Below are positions 1-6,117 of a stretch of DNA of 6,480 nucleotides, piece after piece; positions within the stretch are counted from its first letter, which is position 1; the number at the start of each line of letters is the position of its first letter. The stretch is taken from contig VBLA01000287.1 in NCBI GenBank assembly GCA_005879245.1, forward strand, positions 1 through 6,480, in the 5' to 3' direction. The position numbers were made by a program, and so were the translations under genes. The DNA comes from Deltaproteobacteria bacterium (GTDB taxonomy: Bacteria; Desulfobacterota; Binatia; DP-6). The notes beneath the pieces were generated by a model. The model was not told the origin of the DNA, made no database searches, and was given only the letters and a program-made list of their open reading frames with translations.

Positions 1-1
1 G

Positions 2-1201
2 AACGCCGCTCTGCCGCTTCTCTTCTCGGCGTTGCTCACGCGCGAGCGCTGCGTGATCAAGAACGTGCCGATGCTCGCCGACGTGGCGACCGCGCTCCAG
101 GTCCTCCGGCACCTGGGTGCTCGCGCCCAGCGGAGCCCTGACGGGCGGGAGGTCATCATCGAGGCCCGGGACATTGCCCACAGCGAGGCGCCGTACGATC
201 TCGTGAAGACGATGCGAGCGTCGTTCCTGGTCCTGGGTCCGCTCCTCGCACGTTTCGGGCGGGCGCGCGTCTCCACGCCCGGCGGCTGCGCCATCGGTGC
301 ACGTCCCGTCGACTTTCATCTGAGCGGGCTCCAGCGCCTCGGCGCCAACCTCAGGATCCACGAGGGCTACGTCGAGGCGGAGGCCGGAGGACTGCGGGGG
401 GCGAAGGTCGTCCTCGACTTCCCCTCGGTCGGGGCGACCCAACAGCTCCTGATGGCGGCCGCGCTCGCCGAGGGCACCACGGTGATCGAGAACGCCGCTC
501 GCGAGCCCGAGACCGTCTGCCTCGCGCTCGCGCTCGCGCGCATGGGTGCCGCCATCCGGGGGGCCGGCACGTCCGAGATCACCATCGAGGGCCGGCCGGA
601 GCTGGGGGGTGCGGTCCACACGGTCATCCCCGACCGGATCGAGACGGGTACGTATCTGGTCGCCGGCGCGATCACGGGCGGGGCGGTGCGGGTCGCCGGC
701 GCGCGCGCCGATCACCTCGAGGCGTTCAGCGGCAAGCTCCGCGAGGCGGGGGTGATCGTCGCCGAGAGCGAGAGCGGTGTACGCGTCGAGCCGGATGGCC
801 CGCTCACCGCGGTCGACGTGAGGACGATGCCCTATCCCGGCTTCCCGACGGATCTCCAGGCGCAGTTCATGAGCCTGATGACCCGGGCCAGCGGGACGAG
901 CGCCATCACCGAGACGATCTTCGAGAATCGCTTCCTGCACGCGCAGGAGCTCGTCCGCATGGGGGCCGACGTCCGGGTCGACGGAAACCGCGCCGTCGTG
1001 CGCGGTCCGCAGCCGCTCTCGGGGGCTCCCGTCATGGCGACCGATCTCCGCGCCAGCGTCTGCCTCGTCCTGGCCGGCCTGGCGGCGCGGGGCACGACCC
1101 GGGTCTCCCGCGTCTACCACCTCGACCGCGGCTACGAGCGGGTCGAGGCGAAGCTCTCGTCGCTCGGGGCCGACATCGCGCGGGAGACGGGCCGGGCGTG
1201 A
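2..1201 (+). CDS. murA: UDP-N-acetylglucosamine 1-carboxyvinyltransferase MurA (5' end cut by window edge)
   Basis: Cytoplasmic enzyme that transfers enolpyruvate from phosphoenolpyruvate to UDP-GlcNAc, the first committed step of peptidoglycan synthesis. The frame is open to the left edge and its first visible residues, NAALPLL, are the family's KNAALPLL motif with the lysine just outside. About 22 residues are therefore missing, and 399 visible plus 22 gives the usual ~420. The TTG at 32 is internal, not a start. The catalytic cysteine is present in [12 protein letters not shown] (Cys codon 287-289). A cysteine here, rather than aspartate, is the form normally sensitive to fosfomycin. Also present are [10 protein letters not shown] with the conserved Asp (851-853) and the C-terminal [14 protein letters not shown] with its conserved Arg (1127-1129). 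The two-domain EPSP-synthase-like fold looks complete. The stop overlaps the hisD start (GTGA). The family assignment is secure. Confidence 0.97.
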   Translation, partial: NAALPLLFSALLTRERCVIKNVPMLADVATALQVLRHLGARAQRSPDGREVIIEARDIAHSEAPYDLVKTMRASFLVLGPLLARFGRARVSTPGGCAIGARPVDFHLSGLQRLGANLRIHEGYVEAEAGGLRGAKVVLDFPSVGATQQLLMAAALAEGTTVIENAAREPETVCLALALARMGAAIRGAGTSEITIEGRPELGGAVHTVIPDRIETGTYLVAGAITGGAVRVAGARADHLEAFSGKLREAGVIVAESESGVRVEPDGPLTAVDVRTMPYPGFPTDLQAQFMSLMTRASGTSAITETIFENRFLHAQELVRMGADVRVDGNRAVVRGPQPLSGAPVMATDLRASVCLVLAGLAARGTTRVSRVYHLDRGYERVEAKLSSLGADIARETGRA

Positions 1202-2541
1202 GGACCGCCGCGGAGCTGATCTGTCCGGCCGGGAGCCGCAGGGCGCGCCGGTACCTGGCCCGTCTGGAGGCGCGCGGCGGCACGGCGGGGGCACCCGTCG
1301 AGGCACGGGTCCGCCGCATCGTGGCGGCCGTTCGCCGACGGGGCGATCGCGCGCTCCTCGCCCTCACGCGGCAGCTCGACGGAGTGCGGCTCGCGCCGCG
1401 CCAGCTCCGCGTCGCGCCCCCGGCGATGGCGGCGGCGTACCGTGCGCTCCCCGCCCAGGTGCGGCGCGATCTGGCGCTCGCCGCCCGGCGCATCCGCGCC
1501 TTTCACCGCCGGCAGCGCGAACGCTCGTGGTGGTTCCGCGATCGGAGCGGCGCGCGCCTGGGCCTGCGCGTTGCACCCCTGGAGCGCGTCGGCGTGTACG
1601 TGCCAGGTGGGCGCGCGCTCTATCCGTCCACCGTCCTGATGACGGTCATTCCGGCGCGGGTCGCGGGGGTGAATGAGGTGATCGTGGTGTCGCCCGGCCC
1701 CGCGCCCGTCATCCTCGCCGCCTGCCATCTCGCGGGCGTGGACGCCATCTACCGCGTCGGCGGCGCGCAGGCGATTGCCGCCCTGGCCTACGGCACCGAG
1801 ACGGTGCCGCGCGTCGACAAGATCGTCGGGCCGGGGAACGTCTACGTCGCGACCGCCAAGCGGCTCTGCTACGGCCAGGCCGACATCGATCAGATCGCCG
1901 GGCCGAGCGAGGTGCTGATCGTCGCCGACCGGACGGCCGACCCGGAGTTCGCGGCGGCGGACATGCTCGCGCAGGCGGAGCACGATCCGCTCGCGGCCGC
2001 CGTCTGTGTCACCCCGGATGCCGGGCTCGCCCGCCGGGTGGCCGCTGCCCTCGATCGACAGCTCGCGGTGCTCCCCCGGCGCGCGATCGCCATCCGCGCG
2101 CTCGCCGCCTTCGGGGCGATCCTGATCGTGCGCTCGCTCGACGAGGCGATAGCGATCGCCAACCGGCTCGCCCCCGAGCACCTGGAGCTGGCGGTGCGCA
2201 AACCCGCGCACTGGATGAACCACGTTCATCACGCGGGCGCCGTCTTCCTCGGCCAGGATGCGCCCGAGGCCTTCGGGGATTACCTGGCGGGCCCCAACCA
2301 CGTGCTCCCGACGGGCGGGACGGCGCGCTTCGGCTCGCCCCTCGGAGTCTATGACTTCGTCAAACGCACGAGCGTGATCGAGGCCCGACCGCGCACGCTC
2401 GCCCAGCTCGGCCCCGCGGTGGTGCGGCTCGCGCGCCTCGAGGGGCTCGATGCGCACGGGCGCGCCGTCGAGCTGCGACTGGCGGCGAGAAGGCGTCGCC
2501 CGGCGGGGCGAGGACGGGCGCGCGTGAGAGGAGTAGCCTGA
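1198..2541 (+). CDS. hisD: Histidinol dehydrogenase HisD
   Basis: Zinc- and NAD-dependent cytoplasmic enzyme that oxidises L-histidinol through histidinal to L-histidine, the last two steps of the pathway. It has 447 residues; the E. coli enzyme has 434. Family motifs in order are VGVYVPGGRALYPSTVLM (131-148), GGAQAIAALAYGTE (188-201), GPGNVYVATAKR (211-222), AGPSEVLIVAD (234-244), AQAEHD (259-263 region), APEHLEL and GDYLAGPNHVLPT. Zinc ligands Gln259, His262, Asp361 and His420, and the catalytic pair Glu327-His328, fall within one residue of E. coli numbering. That supports the GTG start at 1198, which has GGGAG at 1182-1186, 11 bases upstream. The start overlaps the murA stop by four bases, implying translational coupling. 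The last ~19 residues form an Arg-rich tail beyond the usual end (ELRL). hisG, a frequent neighbour between murA and hisD, is absent. Confidence 0.97.
   Translation: MRTAAELICPAGSRRARRYLARLEARGGTAGAPVEARVRRIVAAVRRRGDRALLALTRQLDGVRLAPRQLRVAPPAMAAAYRALPAQVRRDLALAARRIRAFHRRQRERSWWFRDRSGARLGLRVAPLERVGVYVPGGRALYPSTVLMTVIPARVAGVNEVIVVSPGPAPVILAACHLAGVDAIYRVGGAQAIAALAYGTETVPRVDKIVGPGNVYVATAKRLCYGQADIDQIAGPSEVLIVADRTADPEFAAADMLAQAEHDPLAAAVCVTPDAGLARRVAAALDRQLAVLPRRAIAIRALAAFGAILIVRSLDEAIAIANRLAPEHLELAVRKPAHWMNHVHHAGAVFLGQDAPEAFGDYLAGPNHVLPTGGTARFGSPLGVYDFVKRTSVIEARPRTLAQLGPAVVRLARLEGLDAHGRAVELRLAARRRRPAGRGRARVRGVA
2526..2533 (+). promoter_or_regulatory. Ribosome binding site for hisB
   Basis: GAGAGGAG lies seven bases before the ATG at 2541 and inside the end of hisD. 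It is the strongest Shine-Dalgarno match seen in the window. It fixes the hisB start at the TGATG overlap, so the shortness of HisB is not due to a misplaced start. Confidence 0.7.
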
Positions 2542-3035
2542 TGGTAGTTCGCGCCCGGCGCGCACCCGCGCGCCACGGAGGCCGCACGGCGACCGTCACC
2601 CGCGGAACCGCGGAGACGGACATCCGCGTCACGCTCAATCTCGACGGCCGAGGGCGCCACGAGATCGAGACCGGAGTGCCGTTCCTGAACCACATGCTCG
2701 ACAAGGCCGGCATCCGGCGCTTCGGCGAGGCGACGGTCCCGCTCGACGAGGCGCTGGTGACGACCGTGGTCGATCTCTCCGGCCGACCCTTCTTCGTCTA
2801 CGACGTTCGCATCGAGCAGGCGAAGATCGGTCTCTTCGACGTCGAGCTGATTCACGACTTCCTCCTCGCCTTCACCAACCAGGCGGCGTTGAATCTCCAC
2901 GTGCGGATGGCGTCGGGCCGGAACCCGCATCACGTGGTGGAGGCGGTCTTCAAATCGCTGGCGCGCGCGCTCGATTTCGCGACCCAGCGCGACCCGCGTC
3001 TCTCCGGTGTGCTCTCGACGAAGGGCAGCCTCTAG
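2541..3035 (+). CDS. hisB: Imidazoleglycerol-phosphate dehydratase HisB with an internal in-frame deletion (probably defective, or an assembly error)
   Basis: HisB removes water from imidazole glycerol phosphate to give imidazole acetol phosphate, using two manganese ions per site. This copy has 164 residues; monofunctional enzymes have about 195-200. The N-terminus (ETDIRVTLNLDG, 25-36) and TGVPFLNHML (44-53) match the family. The next residues, DKAGIRRFG (54-62), normally lie some 43 residues further on. The missing block carries the rest of helix 1, the strand with DDHHTxED (first HHxxE metal motif) and helix 2. From there the protein is colinear and intact: PLDEAL, DLSGRP, His120, PHHVVEA (second HHxxE: His130, His131, Glu134) and the terminal STKGSL. 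The usual Asp of FLDHM is Asn50. There is no bifunctional phosphatase domain. The start overlaps the hisD stop by one base, and residues 1-15 are a basic extension. The family is certain; activity is doubtful, since half of each metal site should be lost. Confidence 0.9.
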   Translation: MVVRARRAPARHGGRTATVTRGTAETDIRVTLNLDGRGRHEIETGVPFLNHMLDKAGIRRFGEATVPLDEALVTTVVDLSGRPFFVYDVRIEQAKIGLFDVELIHDFLLAFTNQAALNLHVRMASGRNPHHVVEAVFKSLARALDFATQRDPRLSGVLSTKGSL

Positions 3036-3051
3036 GACAAGCTGGAGCGCC

Positions 3052-3678
3052 ATGCGGTCGCTGGCGATCGTCGACTACGACATGGGCAACCTCCGCAGCG
3101 TGCAGAAGGCGTTCGAACGCCTGGGTCACGCCGCCGAGGTGACCCGTGATCCCGACCGCATCGCTGCCGCCCCGGGGGTCGTTCTGCCGGGGGTTGGGGC
3201 CTTCGGTGCCTGCATGGCGAACCTCGCGGCCTTCGGACTGGTCGAGCCGGTCCGGTACGCGATCGCAAGCGGGCGACCCTTCCTCGGCATCTGCCTCGGC
3301 ATGCAGCTCCTCTTCGAGGAGAGCGAGGAGTTCGGACCCGTCGCGGGTCTCGGCATTCTCCCCGGGCGGGTCGTGCGCTTTCCGGCCGAGCCCGGGCGCA
3401 AGATCCCGCACATGGGCTGGAACCGGCTCCACGTCGCGCGCCGGGTCGCACCGCTCGGCGACCTGCCGGAGGGCGCCTACACGTACTTCGTGCACTCCTA
3501 CTATCCCGTGCCGAGCGACCCAGCGGTCGTCGTCACGACCACCCGGTACGGCGTCGAGTTCGCCTCCAGCGTGGCGTGCGGCAACATCTTCGCCTGTCAG
3601 TTCCACCCCGAGAAGAGTCAGCAGGTCGGGCTCCGGCTGCTCGACAACTTCGTCCGGCAGATCGCCGGGGGCGGCTGA
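3052..3678 (+). CDS. hisH: Imidazole glycerol phosphate synthase, glutaminase subunit HisH
   Basis: Class I glutamine amidotransferase that hydrolyses glutamine and channels ammonia to HisF, encoded downstream. It has 208 residues, normal for the family. It starts IVDYDMGNLRSV, the typical HisH beginning, followed by the oxyanion-region LPGVGAFG (45-52) and the nucleophile elbow GICLGMQLLFE with Cys81. KIPHMGWN (117-124) and the C-terminal CQFHPEKS with His185 and Glu187 complete the Cys-His-Glu triad. I chose the ATG at 3052 because homologues begin at MxxxAIVDY and because GGAG lies at 3044-3047. An in-frame GTG at 3007 would add 15 unrelated residues that overlap hisB. The gene lies 16 bases after hisB and 19 before hisA. 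Nothing is missing. Confidence 0.97.
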   Translation: MRSLAIVDYDMGNLRSVQKAFERLGHAAEVTRDPDRIAAAPGVVLPGVGAFGACMANLAAFGLVEPVRYAIASGRPFLGICLGMQLLFEESEEFGPVAGLGILPGRVVRFPAEPGRKIPHMGWNRLHVARRVAPLGDLPEGAYTYFVHSYYPVPSDPAVVVTTTRYGVEFASSVACGNIFACQFHPEKSQQVGLRLLDNFVRQIAGGG

Positions 3679-3697
3679 CGGGTCGACGAGGACGGCG

Positions 3698-4426
3698 ATG
3701 ACCGTCTATCCCGCGATCGACCTGCGTGGGGGGCGCTGCGTCCGCCTCCTGCAGGGCGCCTTCGAGCGCGAGACGGTGTACGGCGACGACCCGGTCGCCG
3801 TGGCCCGTGGCTTCGAGGCGGTCGGCGCGCGCTGGCTGCACGTCGTCGACCTGGATGGCGCGCGCGCGGGCCATCCCGTCCAGCACGAGCTGGTGGCGCG
3901 CATCTGCGCCGCGGTGCACATCCCCGTCCAGCTGGGGGGCGGTCTGCGCGATCGGGCGGCGATCGAGGCGGCCTTCGCCACCGGCGCAAGCCGAGTCGTC
4001 GTCGGCACGACGGCGGCCCACGATCCGGATCGCTGCGGGGAGCTGTGCGCGGCGCACCCGGGACGGGTCGTCGTCGGCCTCGACGTGCGCGCCGGCCAGG
4101 TCCGCGTCGCCGGGTGGACCGAGGCCGCGACCCCCGACCCGCTGGCCCTCGCCCGCCGAGTCGCGACGCTCGGCGCGGCAGCGATCGTCTACACCGACAT
4201 CGCGCGCGACGGCACCGAGCGCGGACCCGACCTCGAGTGGACCAGCGCGATCGCACGCGCGGCGGGCGTCCCGGTGATCGCTTCGGGTGGCATCGGCTCG
4301 CTCGACGACGTGCGTGCGGTGGCAGCCCGCGCCGCGGATGGAGTGGCGGGCATGATCATCGGCCGCGCGCTCTACACGGGTGCCATCCGGCTCGCCGAGG
4401 CCCTCGAAGCTGCCGGGGATCGCTGA
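3698..4426 (+). CDS. hisA: ProFAR isomerase HisA (1-(5-phosphoribosyl)-5-[(5-phosphoribosylamino)methylideneamino]imidazole-4-carboxamide isomerase)
   Basis: Cytoplasmic (beta/alpha)8-barrel enzyme that catalyses the Amadori rearrangement of ProFAR to PRFAR, the substrate of HisH-HisF. It has 242 residues, typical for the family. It begins [14 protein letters not shown] with catalytic Asp8. It continues with [12 protein letters not shown] (47-58), QLGGGLRD (78-85), GLDVRAG with the second catalytic Asp129, [14 protein letters not shown] (166-179) and the phosphate-binding [13 protein letters not shown] (193-205). A GAGGA ribosome site at 3688-3692 sits five bases before the ATG. The same frame stays open far upstream across hisH, but that part has no HisA similarity. 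The stop overlaps the hisF start by one base (TGATG), which couples these two paralogous barrel genes. Confidence 0.97.
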   Translation: MTVYPAIDLRGGRCVRLLQGAFERETVYGDDPVAVARGFEAVGARWLHVVDLDGARAGHPVQHELVARICAAVHIPVQLGGGLRDRAAIEAAFATGASRVVVGTTAAHDPDRCGELCAAHPGRVVVGLDVRAGQVRVAGWTEAATPDPLALARRVATLGAAAIVYTDIARDGTERGPDLEWTSAIARAAGVPVIASGGIGSLDDVRAVAARAADGVAGMIIGRALYTGAIRLAEALEAAGDR

Positions 4427-5196
4427 TGCTCGCCCGCCGCCTCATCCCGTGCCTCGACGTGAAGGATGGTCGCGTGGTGAAGGGGGTGCGCTTCGTCGAC
4501 CTGGTAGACGCGGGAGACCCGGTGGAGATCGCCTCCCGCTACGACGCCGAGGGCGCCGACGAGCTCACCTTCCTCGACATCACCGCCTCGCACGAACGCC
4601 GGCCGATCATCCTCGACGTGGTGGCGCGAACCGCCGAGCGGATCTTCATGCCGCTCACGGTCGGGGGGGGCGTACGCACGGTGGACGACGTGCGGGCGCT
4701 GCTCCGCGCCGGGGCGGACAAGGTGTCGATCAACACCGCAGCGGTGGAGCGTCCGGAGCTCGTCCGCGAGGCCGCCGAGCGCTTCGGAACCCAGTGCGTC
4801 GTGGTGGCGATCGATGCGCGGTTGCGGGTGCCCGACGACCCTGGCCGCGGATGGGAGGTGTACACGCACGGCGGGCGAACTCCGAGCGGACGGGATGCCG
4901 TCGCATGGGCCGCCGACGTGGCGGCTGCGGGTGCGGGGGAGATCCTCCTCACCAGCATGGATCGCGACGGCACGCGGCTCGGCTACGACCTGGCGCTGAC
5001 GCGCGCGGTCGCGGAGCGCGTGGAGATCCCGGTGATCGCCTCGGGCGGCGCCGGCAGCCTCGAGCATCTCCACGAGGGACTGACGGCGGGCGGTGCGAGT
5101 GCCGCGCTCGTCGCCTCGCTCTTCCACTACGGCGAGCACACGGTGCGCGAGGCGAAGGCCTACCTGAGCGCGCGCGGCGTCGCCGTGCGGCTCTGA
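4426..5196 (+). CDS. hisF: Imidazole glycerol phosphate synthase, cyclase subunit HisF
   Basis: (Beta/alpha)8-barrel partner of HisH. It uses ammonia from HisH to convert PRFAR to imidazole glycerol phosphate and AICAR; AICAR returns to purine synthesis. It has 256 residues against a usual ~253. Motifs are [16 protein letters not shown] with catalytic Asp11, LTFLDITAS (47-55), LTVGGGVRT (77-85), KVSINTAAV (99-107), VVAIDAR with catalytic Asp130, [20 protein letters not shown] and the phosphate-binding [12 protein letters not shown]. Asp11 and Asp130 match the well-studied Thermotoga maritima numbering exactly. GGGGA at 4415-4419 precedes the ATG by six bases. It is the last recognisable his gene here. 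hisI/hisE, which often follow hisF, are not found downstream. Confidence 0.97.
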   Translation: MLARRLIPCLDVKDGRVVKGVRFVDLVDAGDPVEIASRYDAEGADELTFLDITASHERRPIILDVVARTAERIFMPLTVGGGVRTVDDVRALLRAGADKVSINTAAVERPELVREAAERFGTQCVVVAIDARLRVPDDPGRGWEVYTHGGRTPSGRDAVAWAADVAAAGAGEILLTSMDRDGTRLGYDLALTRAVAERVEIPVIASGGAGSLEHLHEGLTAGGASAALVASLFHYGEHTVREAKAYLSARGVAVRL

Positions 5197-5282
5197 GGCC
5201 CCGCTCCAGGCACCATGCCGCGGACGATGCTCGCAGCCTCCGGCTCGCTCGCCACCGCCGGCATGGCCGGTCCGAGGGCCTC
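5195..5282 (+). promoter_or_regulatory. Nested inverted repeat filling the hisF-membrane gene gap (possible mRNA stem-loop)
   Basis: GAGGCCC (5195-5201) is perfectly complementary to GGGCCTC (5276-5282). CCATGCCG (5213-5220) is perfectly complementary to CGGCATGG (5259-5266). A short AGCC/GGCT hairpin lies at the middle (5235-5245). All three are centred near 5239-5240, so they could stack into one imperfect hairpin. The right outer arm includes part of the presumed ribosome site (GAGGG, 5274-5278) of the following gene, so folding could limit its translation or weaken read-through from the his genes. In such GC-rich DNA short complementary arms also arise by chance. The repeats are directly visible; the function is inferred. 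Confidence 0.3.
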
Positions 5283-5285
5283 CTG

Positions 5286-5981
5286 ATGCTCGGCGGCTGG
5301 GCGGGCGACACCGCCGCCCTCTATGGTCGTGTCTTCAGCCGGGGCACCCGGCTCGCGCTGCGCAACTGGCCCCTCTGCCTCGTGGTCGTCCTCTACGGGA
5401 CGCTCCTCAGGATGGTCGGCCTGGTGGCGGCGCCGCTCGGGATCGCCGGCGGGTTCCTCCTCTACCTCGCGACGGTTGCCTGCTTGAGCTCGTGGCTGGC
5501 GCTCGTCGGGCAGGTCATCCGCCTCGGTCGCGTGCGGCTGAGCGACCTACCCAGCAGCTTCGTCGCTTACCTTGGCGACCTCCTGACGGTCGCCTTCCTC
5601 CTCTGGGGGCTTCGCCTGATCGGGACGCTGGTGCTGGCGCCGTTTCCGTTCCTGGCTATCGTCTTCGGGCTCGCCGTCGTCGTCTTCTTGAACGCCGTGC
5701 CTGAGCTCCTCTACCTCGGCCAGCACACGGCGGCGGAACTGCTGGTCGAGAGCTACCGCTTCATCGGGGCCAACTGGATCGAGTGGTTTCCCGCCAACCT
5801 GCTGCTCGCGGCCGCCGTGCTCGCGACCCTCACGCTCCCTCCCGGTCCCTACGGGATCGTCGTCGTGATCGCGGTGGGGCTGGCACTCGCGCTCGCGACG
5901 ATCGTCCGTGGGCTCCTCTTCCAGGAGCTCGCCTCCTCCAGCCGTCGCAGCCGCGAGTTCTGGCGGCGCGCGGCGGGGTAG
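5286..5981 (+). CDS. Multi-pass inner-membrane protein of unknown function
   Basis: I do not recognise a family. The 231-residue product is strongly hydrophobic, with likely membrane segments around residues 29-49, 51-78, 95-118, 121-137, 168-184 and 188-210: five or six helices with short polar loops. A loop at 79-92 (RLGRVRLSDLPSSF) and another at 146-168 (including ESYRFIGANWIEWFP) are the most polar stretches. The C-terminus is a basic tail rich in Arg and Ser (218-229), which would favour a cytoplasmic end. There is no signal-peptide cleavage site, Cys-rich motif, ATPase motif or substrate-transporter signature that I can see. The ATG at 5286 has GAGGG at 5274-5278, seven bases upstream, and the residues after it look membrane-like at once. 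Upstream in-frame codons are Arg-rich shadow sequence. It follows hisF by 89 bases, so it could be co-transcribed, but a role in histidine synthesis is not implied. Confidence 0.85.
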   Translation: MLGGWAGDTAALYGRVFSRGTRLALRNWPLCLVVVLYGTLLRMVGLVAAPLGIAGGFLLYLATVACLSSWLALVGQVIRLGRVRLSDLPSSFVAYLGDLLTVAFLLWGLRLIGTLVLAPFPFLAIVFGLAVVVFLNAVPELLYLGQHTAAELLVESYRFIGANWIEWFPANLLLAAAVLATLTLPPGPYGIVVVIAVGLALALATIVRGLLFQELASSSRRSREFWRRAAG

Positions 5982-6107
5982 CGGTGGGCGGGGGCGGGCT
6001 GCCCCTGCCGCTCCCGGTCCGCGGCCGCTCCCTGGGTGTCTTCGTCCCGGGGCGGGCGTTCAGCCCGCGGAGGTCGCGGCAACGGCAGCCCCGCCGCCGC
6101 CCACCGC
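5981..6107. terminator. Long imperfect palindrome between convergent genes (possible bidirectional terminator or REP-like element)
   Basis: The outer arms 5981-6003 and 6084-6107 pair along 22 positions with one mismatch and one bulged base. Inside them 6006-6011 pairs with 6076-6081 and TCCGCGG at 6018-6024 pairs with 6065-6071. The core CCCTGGG (6030-6036) pairs with CCCGGGG (6046-6052; one T-G wobble) around a nine-base loop. All arms are centred near 6041-6045. An alternative local hairpin GCGGGC-GTTCA-GCCCGC lies at 6052-6068. The element starts on the last base of the membrane gene's stop and ends 10 bases before the trxB stop, so it fits termination from both sides. There is no T-run, so a classic intrinsic terminator is not shown. 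Confidence 0.5.
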
Positions 6108-6117
6108 CATCCCGCTC

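Noticed and set aside
32..34. TTG at 32 as the murA start
   Set aside because: The frame is open to the left edge and the codons before it encode the conserved NAALPLL segment, so the real start lies outside the window.
1..1200. Histidine attenuator or leader peptide, or T-box, controlling the his genes
   Set aside because: There is no untranslated leader: hisD starts inside murA, and no His-codon run with alternative hairpins is seen. The operon promoter lies to the left of the window.
1690..1720. Apparent short loop in HisD after VIVVSPGP, suspected to be a second small deletion
   Set aside because: The E. coli enzyme has an equally short loop there, and the downstream catalytic residues stay within one residue of E. 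coli numbering, so nothing is missing.
1132..2565. Long open frame on the - strand opposite hisD (about 477 codons), and similar antisense frames over hisB, hisH, hisA and hisF
   Set aside because: The translations are Arg/Gly/Asp/His-rich with no recognisable motif, and they lie opposite genes with secure family matches. Such shadow frames are routine in very GC-rich DNA because stop codons are rare.
3007..3051. Upstream GTG start for hisH overlapping hisB
   Set aside because: The extra 15 residues do not resemble HisH, and the ATG at 3052 has a ribosome site and gives the normal N-terminus.
3146..3697. In-frame upstream extension of hisA across hisH, suggesting a fusion protein
   Set aside because: The extension is low-complexity Ser/Arg/Pro shadow sequence of the hisH frame. 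The ATG at 3698 with its GAGGA site gives a full-length HisA.
4380..5285. In-frame upstream extension of the membrane protein across hisF (533 codons in total)
   Set aside because: The upstream part is an Arg/Gly-rich shadow of hisF. Hydrophobic membrane-protein character begins only after the ATG at 5286, which has a ribosome site.
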